Shown in pieces: positions 22,701 to 34,763 of a stretch of DNA of 64,000 bases. Position numbers and translations under genes: made by a program. How positions within the stretch are numbered: the stretch's first letter is position 1; every line of letters starts with the position of its first letter. Below the pieces are notes generated by a model. The model saw nothing but the letters and a program-made list of their open reading frames with translations. It did not search any database and had not been told where the DNA came from. This stretch comes from Rhodamnia argentea (lineage: Eukaryota; Streptophyta; Magnoliopsida; Myrtales; Myrtaceae), in contig NC_063153.1 in NCBI RefSeq assembly GCF_020921035.1, positions 14,756,001 to 14,820,000 on the forward strand, given 5' to 3'.

Positions 22701-25660
22701 TATTGCTGATATTAAAAAGAAAGATGCTAAGGAAGGTGCTGTGCTCAGCCTAATGAATTATAGTGCTGATATTACTTCCAGCCAGATGGTTATGTACAGC
22801 ACCCAAAATGGTGGGATTCATCTGTTTGATGCAAGAAGTAATTTGAATGCATGGAGCTTGGCAACTACACCTGAGGAGGGTTATATTTCTTCTATAGTTG
22901 CAGGTCCTTGTGGAAATTGGTTTGTCTCAGGGTCTTCGAGGGGTGTGCTTACTCTCTGGGACCTGAGGTTCCTTGTACCTGTCAATTCATGGCAGTATTC
23001 TCTTGTTTGCCCTATAGAGAAGATGTGCCTTTTTGTTCCTCCTTCAAATGCTTCCACATCTGCCATGACAAGACCACTTGTTTATGTTGCTGCTGGCTCT
23101 AATGAGATTTCTCTCTGGAATGCGGAGAATGGGAGCTGCCATCAGGTATAAGGGCTTCTTATTCTAAATCATAGCATTAAGAATCTGCCACAATAACATC
23201 GGTATAATTTTGTAGTGAGGAGTCAATTCCAAGATCTAAACAGGAATGAAAGAACATAAAATCAAAAACATCCTGCATACGTTGCATGCACTGTCTTTTC
23301 CCATGCTGATCCATAAGAAGGAACAGGCAAGAGAAATAATTTGTGAGGCAATTGAGCTGGACAAAGACAATAGAGAAAACATACTAGGTACAACTTTATC
23401 AAGAACCAATCATCTAGATACCCTAGTGCTTTTGAGACTTCTACACTTGTGAGATAATGCACGTACTGTAGCTCCTTATTGAAACTATATTACACCCCAA
23501 TTATGCACCATGCAAGTGGGACCTATGTCTCTTTTGTGGAATTCTACTTGTAAATGGAGATGTAGAATAAATAGCCTTCGCGCTATGTTTGTAAGCACCA
23601 ATGTGATGGAATTTACAGAGAAAGTACCACAAAATTTAAGTTTCCCTCCATTTTATCTCACAAAATTTTTCAAACTCTTCCCAACTTTCCACCCAAATAT
23701 CAATCTCCTCTATTATAGCCTTGGACATGATATTTTATAAGTTCTCTTACACCAGATTTTAAAGGATTGCAATTATTTCGTGAAGAAATCTCAGAGAGAT
23801 CTCAGTTATTTGAAAGATTTGAGACAGATGTGTCAATGACAACCTGGCTTAGTACTTTGCTTGCTGGGCGTGGTTACTAACTTGATGCAAAATCGAGAAG
23901 TTAGAAACAACTGATCCTTCTTGATATGTCATTGCTTTGAGAGTAAGAATATCCTCATTAACTTGTTTAACATCATGAAGAGCTTATACTTTTTGCATTT
24001 AAACTGCCAACATACTGTCATGGGCCGTAACAGGCTTTAGCATCAAAGTGTTCCCATGAACTAAGTCAGACTGAGTCAGGAAATGCTAGCATTGCCTTTC
24101 CGACAGCCTACTTAGGTCATTGCCTGACAGTGGATTTTGACTTATCCAAGATATGAACCTTAGGCTGATCAAAAGTACAGGAGGAATGTTCAGCTTTCTT
24201 CAAATGTGAAAAGTGAACTATTCGTTCTCTTTTTCAAATTGTTTGTTGCCCTCTGATATGACTTATTTTTTACCTTCACTCTCTAATACGCCCATATTTC
24301 CAGGTGTTGAGGGTTGCAAATTATGAGGGTGATGGCGAAGTGTCTGATGTGCCTTGGGCACTGGCTAGACCATCAAACAAAACAAGTTACAAAGCTGATC
24401 TGAGACGTAATGTGAACCCAAAGTACAGAGTCGATGAGTTGAATGAGCCTCCTCCTCGACTTCCGGGCATTCGTTCATTGCTTCCCTTACCTGGGGGTGA
24501 TTTGTTAACAGGGGGTACCGATTTGAAAATTCGTCGATGGGACCATTGCAGGTTTGATTTGACTCTGTACTTTTTTGCTGTTATATATCAAACCAGTTCA
24601 TTTTATGATTAATTTAATGGGTTTGCAGCCCTGATCGAACATACTGTGTATGTGGACCAAACATAAAGGGCATAGGAACTGACGACTTCTATGAATCAAG
24701 ATCATCTTTCGGGGTGCAAATTGTGCAGGTAGGCATTCTGATTTACCAGGCCACATGCTTCTGTTCTACATAAAGGAGTAGAGAGCATATTGGCACTTCT
24801 TGAACCCAGGGCAATCTTCTGTGAATACTATCATGACAAACTCTGACAGAATGTTTTTTCTTGCCTTCACTGGCATTTATTCTCTCAAAATAGCGGGAAA
24901 AACTTCAGTATGGATTTCCATCACCTTTACTGTCTATTCATTTGACAATTTCTCAAGATACTTAAAACTTTATGTACTATAATATTGATTCTTCTGCATT
25001 TAAAAATTTGTTATGCTTACTCGAACCATGAATGAATTACAGGTGATAATGAAGATTAATTTCCTGTCCTTAAACTTGTTTGCTCTTGGATGCTGGTAGT
25101 TGGACCATACCTTAGTACTTTTAGCTGGAAACTGCTATTTGAAGAAGAAACTATTGGCTAATGCACTCCATAGCTTGTATTATATCATTTTTCTTATTCT
25201 ATTGCATTGGAACTTTTCACTGCCTCTTTGTTGTCACCTCATCTAAGGAAACCAAACTTCTCTGCGACTTGCCGCCATTCAGTTTTCTCTTGGATTAAAC
25301 ATCCTTGAGATGAAATTTGTTAAACAATGGTGCTCTTTTTCTCCTTGGCGTGCTAGGGTTTATTTGTAGTTATCTGAAACCAAGGGTAACTTTCAGTGGA
25401 AAGAATTCCAAAGAAAAATTCGATTATAATTCTGTCAGACTGGTCAGTCAGCTGATATTTCAGCCTTTCTTCATGGTGAACAGGAGACTCGGAGACGACC
25501 TTTAACAACTAAGCTGACAGCAAAAGCTGTCCTTACTGCTGCGGCCACCGATTCTGCCGGTTGTCATCGTGACTCTATCATCTCTTTAGCCTCAGTCAAG
25601 TTGAACCAGAGACTCTTGATTTCAAGCAGTAGGGATGGAGCTATTAAGGTTTGGAAGTAA
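15992..25660 (+). CDS. VPS15: VPS15, PI3-kinase regulatory subunit 4 (p150)
   Basis: Regulatory subunit that recruits and activates VPS34 PI3-kinase on endosomal and autophagic membranes. Exons: 15992-16264, 17229-17351, 17430-17475, 17570-17730, 18722-18801, 19560-19665, 19766-19942, 20029-23145, 24304-24551, 24629-24728, 25484-25660. Every join keeps frame; about 1535 residues, close to the plant family length. Seen: N-terminal MGNKIA for N-myristoylation; a kinase domain with HGDIKCEN (residues 147-154) and DFA instead of DFG (167-169), as is usual in VPS15; HEAT-type helical repeats in the first part of the 3.1-kb exon; and C-terminal WD40 blades from about residue 1110 ([31 protein letters not shown]) ending DGAIKVWK. 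The leader is CT-rich. Loss of this gene in Arabidopsis blocks pollen germination (known for the family). Confidence 0.97.
19669..19701. repeat. (CT)n microsatellite at a VPS15 splice donor
   Basis: About 17 CT units starting 3 nt after the intron begins at 19666, so the donor itself reads GTTCTCTCT and depends on a repeat of variable length. Confidence 0.95.
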
Positions 25661-26759
25661 AGAAACTATCCATAACCTTATTAGTTGTACATATGTAGAG
25701 TCAACTTAGTTGTACTTTATCCTTCATGAAAATTTTCTTCTAGTCCAGCTGATACAGTTTGTACAGAATAGTAACATATTTTGTCAGTCAGGAATTCGCC
25801 TTGTTTACTATTCTACATTATTTTCTCAACCTCATATGTATGAAAGCTAATTTTATAAGATCTGATAAAGGAGTGCCTCCTCATATATTCACTTGAGCTT
25901 GTTCCAATGCCAGAGTTTGTAATGCCAAAGGGTTTTTAAGGAGTCAACTCTTGGTCAGGATAAAGGAGGCCAGAGAAACTATCCTAATGTCATGTAACTG
26001 CTTTCTCAAAAGCTTTGGTGACAAAACTGATTAATAATTTTTGGCATAAATGATGTCTTTGAGGCATCTGACAGGTGAAGTTGACAGTGGTTCAGTGGTT
26101 AAAAAGTGCAATTCGGAGGATGGGGATGTGTCTTTGAAGCATGTGTCAATCAATAAGAGCTACAGAATTGGCAGATGCAGAAGAAAAAGAAGTAATTACT
26201 TCTGGTCATGAGTTATACTGGTTGCCTATGTGATCTTTCCAGTGTAAATTACCCATGACCATTGCTAGTAAAAGTAGCATACTTTTGCTGCGAGTTACCT
26301 TTGATTCTTGTAATCAGTCCGTGCAAAAACCAGTGCTTGATTGAAGGATGTGTAGGTTTGTAATCTGCAGATTAGTGCAGAGCAAACTTATCGTTCTGCT
26401 TGATATCTGAATGGCTGATGTAAGGTACTTTTTTATTCTCCTCATAGTGTGAATTCTGGAAAAGAGGAAATAAATAGTTTGCAGCATATATCAGGGGTCT
26501 GCAGTGCATAATTATGAATTTATTAAACGGTACTGGAACAACGATTTAGAGGCTCTTTGCTCTGCATCACGCGTTAAAGGTAATGGAATTATTGTGTTTA
26601 CTCAGCTGAGAGTAAGTCATCGCAATATCAACGGTTTCTTTTGATTAGGAGACCTACTGGTGGACATTGGACAAAGGCCCCATCATAGTTTGGACTCCCC
26701 TAAAACTGCATATGCTATTCATGAAAAGTTCATGGAGTACATGAAGAGATTTTGCATTA
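25661..26759. other. 3' region between convergent VPS15 and LAMP1-type genes
   Basis: About 1.1 kb between two stop codons on opposite strands; likely holds both 3' UTRs. A 53-codon frame at 26050-26211 on the plus strand (starting MMSLRHLTGE, Lys/Arg-rich) is the only open frame of note and is unassigned. Confidence 0.6.
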
Positions 26760-29700
26760 TCATGTGAGTTCGCCACTGAGCACTTGTGAGGCATGCTTGA
26801 CAGCCCTCGAGACTCTCCATATCTCATGTTGTACAGAATGCCATGAGTCTGATGTGCTGACTTTCTTTGCTTCCTCAATAGCATCATCTATTCCTGGGAA
26901 GGATTTACTTCCGTAATCGTTATGCTTTGAAGGGCCATAAATCTGCAATATGCAAATTCACAAGTCAATTTATTGGTGAATATGTGCATATAGTGTTCAC
27001 CCCTTTTGGAAACGACCAAATCTCTTAAAACAGCTAGAATTAGTAGAGGAAGAATGAGCATACCAAATGCTTATACCACGACCTTCCAAAAAGTCCATTA
27101 GGGTCTGCGAACGCTCTTTCTGCCATCATTAATCTGTCATTCAGCTCCCTCACTCTCATATGGTCCTCTTTCCATATTGATGACCAGCTTTTGGTTTCTT
27201 TTATTGCCTGGGATTATTTTCTGCTATCAGTGATCACTATGAGAATGAAAATTCAACTGTTGCTATCTCTAAGTCCTACCTTTACATCGATGTTTATTTT
27301 GGTGGATGCTTCTCTGAAATCCTCAATGGCCTTAAACAACGGGTTGAGGTTCAGCCCCTTATCTGAAAGCTCATCTTCTAAATCCTTTGCGCTTTTCTGT
27401 AATTTTTGGACTTTGTACTGTCATCTATCTATATTTCCAACAACTTGCTGCCCACCACTGAATTTCTCAATAGTCAAAATTACTACATCCAACTCAGCAT
27501 TGATATATACCTGGAGGTCAGATGCATAGGAGAGGTAATCGAAAGGTAGAAATTCCTCATCTGCTAGACGGAGAGCTATGAGACCCCAAATGCTTGCCAC
27601 TGTTTACAGAGAAAGAGTAATCAGATGTCCCTGGATTCCGTTTTAACCAGTATTTTGGAGGAGCAATGATATGGCAATAAATTGATAAAAGTTCCAGTTG
27701 ACACACTGGAACTGGAGGTGCAATCTTTCAGTTATAGTATGTGACAGATTATAAGCTAATGAGGCATTACTGATCCAACTGATGTCTCTTCTTCATGCAC
27801 ATGTATTTTCTCTTCTCCTGATTATGTGAAGTCTATGTGGTACCTGCAAGATGTCTGTGGAACATTGGATCACCATACTTTTCCATCCAAACAAAATCAT
27901 CGTACATAGAGTGGTATACTGGGTATCCTGCAATGCAGAAGAAGATTACTTCACCAACATGCTATTGGTGAACTATCCTTTAGATGCTTTTGAAAGCAAT
28001 GTCTAGAACTTGAGATGTTATGAGGAACCAGAAGGTACTAGTTCTGAAATATCTTAAAGCTTAGGTAACTAGGAGGTGGCATTAGAAGAGCTCTTATTTG
28101 ACAAGTATGGATTATGCCATGCGTACATTAGTCATACGTAAGTACAAAATGATGGACCCAAATGATTAAAAGTGAAAACTAGAAAGTAGAAAGTCAAAAT
28201 TGGCTGGTGAGAGATAGAGTTTTGTTTCCTTTCTCTCCTAACCCCTTTCCTCGGTGCTCCTGGCTAGTTTGCTTGCCTGATTTGGAAAAATAGGTACATG
28301 TTGACAAATGACTTCCTGAAGAATGTACGAAACAGTGCAAATTTGTCGACTTTTCATGCTATTTGCTTTCATCCTCGAGAATGACACACTAAGGCTTCAG
28401 AGATACTCCTTGCACGGTGAAAGAACCTCTTGTACTAATTTCTTCTGGGTGTATCCTTTTGTAGTTAGTGATGCCAGTGATGTTGCTAAAACCTCCACAT
28501 CAGATCAGACTATGTATCTTATCAGTTGAGACACATCAGCAGTCTTGCATACAGAATGATAGTATGTTAAGTAGTTAATTGCATTTATTTTGAACGGAAT
28601 TTTACGAACTGCACTAACTCATTGTCCTCCTTCCAGAGGAATGATTTGAAGCTTTCAGTTCTTCTAGATCCATCTTAATTAGGGCCTAAATGTAGGAAAA
28701 ATTGTTGCAGTCATGAATTTCATCAGCCTCTCTAGTCAAAATTGCTGCTTACATGTTGCAGTCTTTTTAAACTCCAAGCAAATCATAGACACTGGCGTGC
28801 ATAAATGAATGCTACAATGGTCTTGTTTTGTGACCTTCTGAACTAGTATTTCTATGTCAAGTACTAAGTCATCATAGCAAAAACTTTTGCCAACGTTACC
28901 TCCTCCAAAAAATAAGTCTGCAGCTGGCACACCAACATGCTGAACAAAAGCTGCATAGTCTGATCCACCACCTCCTAACCGATCAACCTCCATAATCAAG
29001 GACTAAGAATTAGTGAGGATGGACGAGACAGGATTTTACTTTAGATTTTGCTTTACGGAAGTAATATTCACTCAACAGAAGCCAATGCAAAATAAACATG
29101 ATTGCTCGTAGCTGGAGGCCAGGTAATATCAGACTGTAGTTCATGTGCTTGTATCTTTGGACCCACATCTTGCTATGGAACAATTTATGCTTACCATCGG
29201 AGAAGATTCGCTTTGACTAGCCCAAGATTCGTAGAGGGTTTGGGATGAGTTATCCGGATCTTGAACCTTAGAAAAGAATTGAACGAGTGATCAAATCAGT
29301 TACAGATGTTGAATGCAGCATTGCAAAGATTGAAATCCAGAGTTCTGTAGTAAAGTCCAACTCAAGTAAAAACATATAAGTAGAGTCTGCTTCTGCAAAT
29401 ACTTGTTAACATCAAAGAATTGATGTCTCCATCGCCTATACGTCCCATTTAATTTGAAGCCACGGTTGTTAGTGACAAGGTACCTGCTGAGCAGCTTGCC
29501 TGAGCAGTTGATCAAGCTGTGGAGTTGACGCGGCATGGAATCCTGCACCCGATACTGCGCTATCAACGTTCAGGTAAGCAACAGCCCTTGATGCTAACAG
29601 TTCTCTGTTTTCTTCTACCCATTCAGTTGACCCTACCTGAATTGGTAGATTTTCTTTTAGCTCAATTAAGCGTGGTACTCAATACACGCGTGAGCGCATG

Positions 29701-31332
29701 CATGAGAGAGAGAGAGAGAGAGAGAGAGAGACCAAGCCATATTCCTCGGCATCCCAATTGCAGAAGATGATCGTTCTTCTAGGTTTCCACCCTTTATTTA
29801 GTAGCTTTCCTAGCCTTTGTGCGACCTACATCTCGCAAGGAATCAGGTCAAGCCAGCATGGAGGCGTGATGGATTTACTTGCTGAGTTTTCTTGTTCTAC
29901 ATTACTTGTAGTGACTCTGATTCATTTCACTCTCACAATCTTACCTAGCACTATAGTTTATTGCACAATGCAGACGTAATTACCTCTAACAGTGCTGCAG
30001 TACCACTATTAGGATCAACTGCTCCAAATGTCCATGCATCCCGGTGATTGCCTAGCAGTACATACCTGGAAAAAGTAGAATCTGAGTGATCAGTCCATTA
30101 CAAGGCAGGCTAGTCAAACGTTACTATTCTCATGATGCAAGCTTATTTGGTATCACTAATACTTCCCTAAATGCATCTGCACTCTTGCTCCAGAAAGCAA
30201 AATACTTACCTATCGGGTTCTTCTGCTCCTTCAATAACTCCAATGACATTCTCTATTGTTGCTACGGTTTGATTTCCCTGACAACAATGAAACGTCTCTT
30301 TCAGTAAATTTTAGCCTCTGTATAGTCAAGATTCAAGTGGATACGTTGATGGATAGGAACTAATGATGCGTCTGTCCTTACAGAATAAGTGAGATTCAGA
30401 ATTCCAGGCCCGGGTCCAACCCTATACGGAGGAGCATCTTTGCTCCCCTGCCAATCATCTTTTGCTAACTGTCCACCAAGCGACCTCATTATAGTCTCAC
30501 CATCAGCTCCTGACACTGGAAGTGAAGGTATCAGAGGAACGTCCCCTTCCTTCTCTATTTCTTCATTTGATAGCCTCTCACTTCCTTTCGTGCTTGGCCA
30601 TCCCGGTGTGGCGGGGTCACCCGTCCCCATGTAGACCGACCCTACTTGAACCCCACTCGGCGGCATCCACCTGTCATCTGGGAACCACTTTACATCGCCC
30701 CCTCCGCCACCGTAATCCTTCCTATCGGTGTATATGATCGCCCCTGTTGCCCCTGCCTCATATGCATTGTGCACAATATCTCCTCTAAATATCTGCCCAT
30801 ATTTTGCCAATACTACTGTACCCGTAACATTCACTCCCATCTCTTTTAATGTCTCGTAGTCCTCAACTCGCCCGTAATTGACGTAAACCACGGGCCCCGT
30901 GGCAGTGCCGGACTTGGCATAGCCATGAAAGGTAGGGAATACTTCGTTGGCCACATCGGCATAGGGATCACCATCATAAATCTCTTGGCGGAGGGTGAAC
31001 TTTACCGCCGGCTCGGGCGGTGGACGTGCGAGCGTCAAGGAGCGCGAGATCGGGTAAGTGAGGAGGACGTCGTAGGAGGCGATGTGGGCTCGGACGTTGT
31101 AGGACGTGAGGGCGGATAGGACGTAGGACGCGGCTTCCGCGTTGGCGGGCGTTCCCGCCACGTGGGGGCGGCGGGTGAGGGTGTAGAGGTGGTGGGCCAC
31201 GGAGGCGTTGTCGGAGATGGACGACGATAGGAAGAGGGAGTGATAGAATGACTTGGGAGGGGAAGGGAAGGAGAAGAAGAGAGTGAGGGTGGCGGTCACA
31301 GCAAGAAAGGCCGATGTGGCTGGTTTGAACAT
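26760..31332 (-). CDS. LAMP1: Glutamate carboxypeptidase, LAMP1 (AMP1-like) type
   Basis: M28 zinc peptidase-like membrane protein; its relative AMP1 controls meristem size and miRNA-mediated translational repression in the ER. Exons in transcript order: 31332-30382, 30277-30210, 30065-29984, 29825-29733, 29636-29484, 29266-29195, 29002-28900, 27927-27844, 27599-27511, 27396-27280, 27207-27064, 26942-26760; about 712 residues, all in frame. Seen: an N-terminal signal-anchor (about 8-24), a protease-associated domain, then the metal-binding set H347 (NHRDAW), D357 (VDPNSG), E394/E395 (DAEEYG), D423 (YLNVD) and H513 (PVYHSMYDD), and a C-terminal dimerisation domain containing [20 protein letters not shown]. 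The N-terminus ([21 protein letters not shown]) fits LAMP1 rather than AMP1. It is convergent with VPS15 and divergent from the pectinesterase. Confidence 0.95.
29704..29731. repeat. (GA)n microsatellite at a LAMP1-type splice donor
   Basis: About 14 GA units; on the transcribed strand a CT tract begins within the donor of the exon ending at 29733 (TTG|GTCTCTCT). Confidence 0.95.
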
Positions 31333-31416
31333 CGGGAGTTTCTAGCTTTGGGTCTGTAAAAGAGGTGGGTACTACTCGATGGAGGGGTACAAACAGAAGC
31401 TCTGAAATTTATATTG

Positions 31417-31420
<4 letters not shown>

Positions 31421-31453
<33 letters not shown>
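31421..31453. repeat. (GA)n microsatellite in the LAMP1-type promoter or leader
   Basis: About 16 GA units 90-120 bp upstream of the ATG at 31332; reads as CT on the transcribed strand, typical of plant 5' leaders. Confidence 0.93.
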
Positions 31454-31457
<4 letters not shown>

Positions 31458-31504
31458 GTTTTGGATGTGTTGAGGTTAAAACAGATCAAGAAAAGCTCTG
31501 AAAA

Positions 31505-31646
31505 GCCATTTGAGAGAGGGAGAGAGATATTTTCAACCTTAAAGATGGTGGTCATTGTCTGATCAACAGCCATTGGAGAGAGGGAGAGAGATATTTTCAA
31601 CCTTAAAGATGGTGGTCATTGTCTGATCAACAGCCATTGGAGAGGC
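31505..31646. repeat. 64-bp tandem duplication upstream of the LAMP1-type gene
   Basis: The unit starting GCCATT at 31505 repeats at 31569, with a partial third start at 31633. Copies are almost identical (one T/G change near the start), so the event is recent. Confidence 0.9.
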
Positions 31647-31891
31647 AAAAATAAGAGGCCATCGGTTTACCCTTTCGGCTAAATGCTTAAAGTCTATCTG
31701 ATGACTCTGATGATGGAGACAAAATTCCAACCCACGATTCTTTAATAATTCAGGGGCCTATCTCTTCCCGGGGGCACGCCGTTCCGTGTCGTCCAAAGCA
31801 GAGATACTAGAGGAACAAGACAACCAGAAATCAGAAAAAAAATTGGATCTTCTTCTCATCATTTATTCAATCATTTTCAAGGGGAAAAAAA

Positions 31892-32063
31892 AAATACTAG
31901 AAGTGCTAAAAATTGTGTGCGATGCTTATTTTAGTGCCAAAATTTTCCGTTAAATCACTTAAGTGGTCGATTTTTAAAAAAAAAAATTAGCACTAAAGTG
32001 TTCGACGGAAATTTTTAATACTAAAGTGAGTGTTCTATGTAACTTTTGATACTTTTAATATTC
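31892..32063. mobile_element. Hairpin MITE
   Basis: Left arm AATACTAGAAGTGCTAAAAA..., right arm its imperfect inverse ending ...GATACTTTTAATATT. The two about 55-bp arms meet around a short AT spacer; non-coding. Confidence 0.65.
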
Positions 32064-32768
32064 TTCTTCCATCATTTTCCATCAGAGTGCAATGCATGGG
32101 ATGTCGCGATCTTTAGTGTGAACTTAGATCCTCCGAGGAAATTGTTGTCTTGATGGTAAGTCCAAGAAGAGATTCAAGTTTGCTTGTCAATGCCTTGGCG
32201 ATTATAGTTGTTTGCTTTTTCCGGAAACAAATCTTGTAGGACCGAATTTTGTTGTTGAGGGGTTAATTTGCCAGATCCTTCCTCTTAACCCTTGATTTTT
32301 CCATTCGCGTTGAGATAATGATTTTGGAGCTTCTCGCCTGCTAGTCGATTGATACTTTTAAAGTGCAATTTTGCTGGTTTGCTGATCTATGCGTTCTATA
32401 ATGAATTTTGTTCTATCTTCTCATCGCCAATCGTGTCGTTGTCACCAAAATTTTCTTCCTCATCTTGAGAACTTCCTTCATGTTCCCGGAACCGGACTCG
32501 GGTATTGGACCGGGGAGATTTACCAAATTAGCCTTCTTGAGCATCAAGTCCAATTAGAGATTTGGATGGACTCGTTCACGGGCCGGAGAAAAATCGCCGA
32601 ACCCATTCACCTTTTTCCGCTCTGCTTTCATGAATTCCACGAAAGGTTCTAAAACAGGGTGTCGGTCTACTTCGGCCCCGTGAGTTTCCACGTGCTTCTC
32701 TGTGCTCTCTTGTGATGTTACAGTTTTCAAAATCTTGGTTAAGGATCGTCTTTTTCCCCCTGCCATGG

Positions 32769-32945
32769 CCCCGTTTTGTTTGACTGGAAAGATTTTTCGG
32801 GGAATTAATTTTCTGGACTTTCATGCATTCGGTTCGCTGAAAATGATCGGTCAATAGAAAATCATTTACGATTAAAAAAAATGTGCAAGTTTAAAGTTGG
32901 AATATGAATTATTTTCGGTCAAGTTTTTCCGAAACAAACACATCC
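32769..32945. mobile_element. Small inverted-repeat element (MITE-like)
   Basis: The left end CCGTTTTGTTTGACTGGAAA and the inverse of the right end GGATGTGTTTGTTTCGGAAA share the CCGTTTTGTTT...GGAAA pattern over about 45 bp. About 177 bp, no coding capacity. Degenerate, so less certain. Confidence 0.5.
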
Positions 32946-32949
32946 TTCG

Positions 32950-34640
32950 GACAGGGTAAGGCCTTAAAAAAAAAAGAACCTAACTAAATCTCATGTTGGT
33001 ACCCCAAAAAGAGGTGTTGGCACCCAGTGGGCTTGGATGTTCTTGAATCCTCCATGAATTTTTTGTCTGAGCTACAGGCCCAAATAATTAGTTTCTTTCC
33101 TTTGCCAATGGGCCCAAAGATTAGTTTGATTAGTTAAAGCTAATATGCATTCACATTAACCATCCGGGAATGTTCTGACATCGCCATCTCCTAGACCGGT
33201 CCGGTAAGAAGGATCGAGCAGCAACCGGCCCGGATAACACCAGCTCAAGTGGTCGGCCACCAGGTCGAGCTTCTATCGATCCCATCTATTTCTTAGCACA
33301 AAGTTAGGAAACACCAAAAAAAAATGCAGCGAAAAAGCAAACCTCGGAATTGGCCGAGCGCAGTTAGTCGAGGCACAAGAAAATCTCCAATTTGAGGTCC
33401 GAAAGTCACCTGCTCGAATCTTATCTGCCGCGTGCAAATTGCTATGACCCAGCATCACTCACACAAGATCTAAATATTTAATTGACTTCAGCTGGCGTTC
33501 CAATGGCGACAATAACGACCCTCGGGTCGATCCGATCCGATCCGAGGAACTGCACACGCACGCTGAGCTGCACAAAAGCTGACTGCTGAAATGAAATCCC
33601 ATAAAGACGTTCAATGACAGTTAGCTAGCTCCACGAGCTCAATGTCAAATACACTAAGATCCAGAAACAGAGTTTATCGATTGGTGGATGGGCATGGATC
33701 CATTCCCAATCCCAGAACGCAACCTAACCCATCGCATCAAACGCACGTAAAGACGCTCACGGGGTGTGGAACTTACAGCAGAAACAACAACAACACTTGG
33801 CAAAAAGTTAATTTGCTCCTCCCTCCGGACACCCCCCAACTTCTTTCTTCCTTAATTTAATCATTCGTGAGCCAAACAAAAAAACAAGAAAGTGCGCCCG
33901 CTCGAGTCCTGTCGTGTGGCCAGTATTGCCCTCCTGTGACCCCTGTCCTCTCTCTACGTTGATGTCAGTACTAGAAGCACCCGTGACCTTATAACCCTCC
34001 AACGGTCAATGGATTCTTCAATTCAACAAACACTTTTCGCCTAAAACCAAAATGCTACATGGGACAGAAAGAAAGAAAAGAAAAGAAAAGGCCCTCAAAT
34101 CAGTACACTTTACGGTAGATTTACCTTTAAACTAATTTTTTTATCATCAAAAATCTCAAACTGGCACACATGTGATAAATTTACACTCTGTTAGTTCCCA
34201 TTAAATTTTGCAGTCAAATTGCTAAGCTAAATGACACGTGACGGTTAGCGGGTGTAACGGTTTGGGGTTTTATATCATCCGTTCGTCAATTTGGAGCCTT
34301 TAGCGGTATTGACTCAATTTTGCAAAAGCTAACGGATGATAAATTTGTTGTACCTATTTGAGATTTTTGGTAGTCAAAAAATTAGTTTAGAGTAAATTTG
34401 TCACAAATGTATTTTTGAGGTTAAAAAAATTAGTTTGTAATGAATTTATCACGGGTGTATCAGTTTGGAGTTTTTCGTGGTATTAACGAAAGGAAGTTTT
34501 TATTATATAATTATTTCGTTATATAATTTTACAATCAATAAGTGTCTTATGCAAAACATACGGTGATGACGTTTGAATCTACAATTGAGATTATTAATAG
34601 TACTATTAAGGAAGTATTTTTCTTTATGAAAAGGAAGACG
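32950..34640. other. Intergenic DNA between LAMP1-type and pectinesterase genes
   Basis: Between two divergent genes. It includes the inverted-repeat element at 34105-34411; the rest is unique-looking sequence with only short frames. No further gene seen. Confidence 0.55.
34105..34411. mobile_element. Inverted-repeat element upstream of pectinesterase
   Basis: The left arm (around 34105-34200, containing AAACTAATTTTTTTATCATC) is the imperfect inverse of the right arm (about 34325-34411, AAAAAATTAGTTTAGAGTAA). A further partial arm copy follows at 34412-34480. No coding capacity. Confidence 0.65.
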
Positions 34641-34650
34641 AGGATGAACG

Positions 34651-34658
34651 TATATAAA
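34651..34658 (+). promoter_or_regulatory. TATA box of the pectinesterase gene
   Basis: TATATAAA 113 bp before the chosen ATG at 34764, giving a CT-rich leader of about 80 nt. It also argues against the upstream in-frame ATG at 34542. Confidence 0.65.
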
Positions 34659-34763
34659 AACCAATCACCGAGCCCTCCTCTCCACCCCTTCAAACTCCCA
34701 CGTCAAAACATTCCCTCCACTTCTCGTTCTCTCTCCATCCTTCTCCTCCTCCTCTCGTCACCA

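Noticed and set aside
30278-30315. A 38-nt GC-AG intron after LDYTE in the LAMP1-type gene
   Set aside because: A strong GTAAGG donor at 30381 gives a normal 104-nt intron and joins LNLTYS to [13 protein letters not shown], as in relatives.
34542-34763. Upstream in-frame ATG of the pectinesterase
   Set aside because: It lies before the TATA box at 34651 and would add a 74-residue extension in front of a clean signal peptide.
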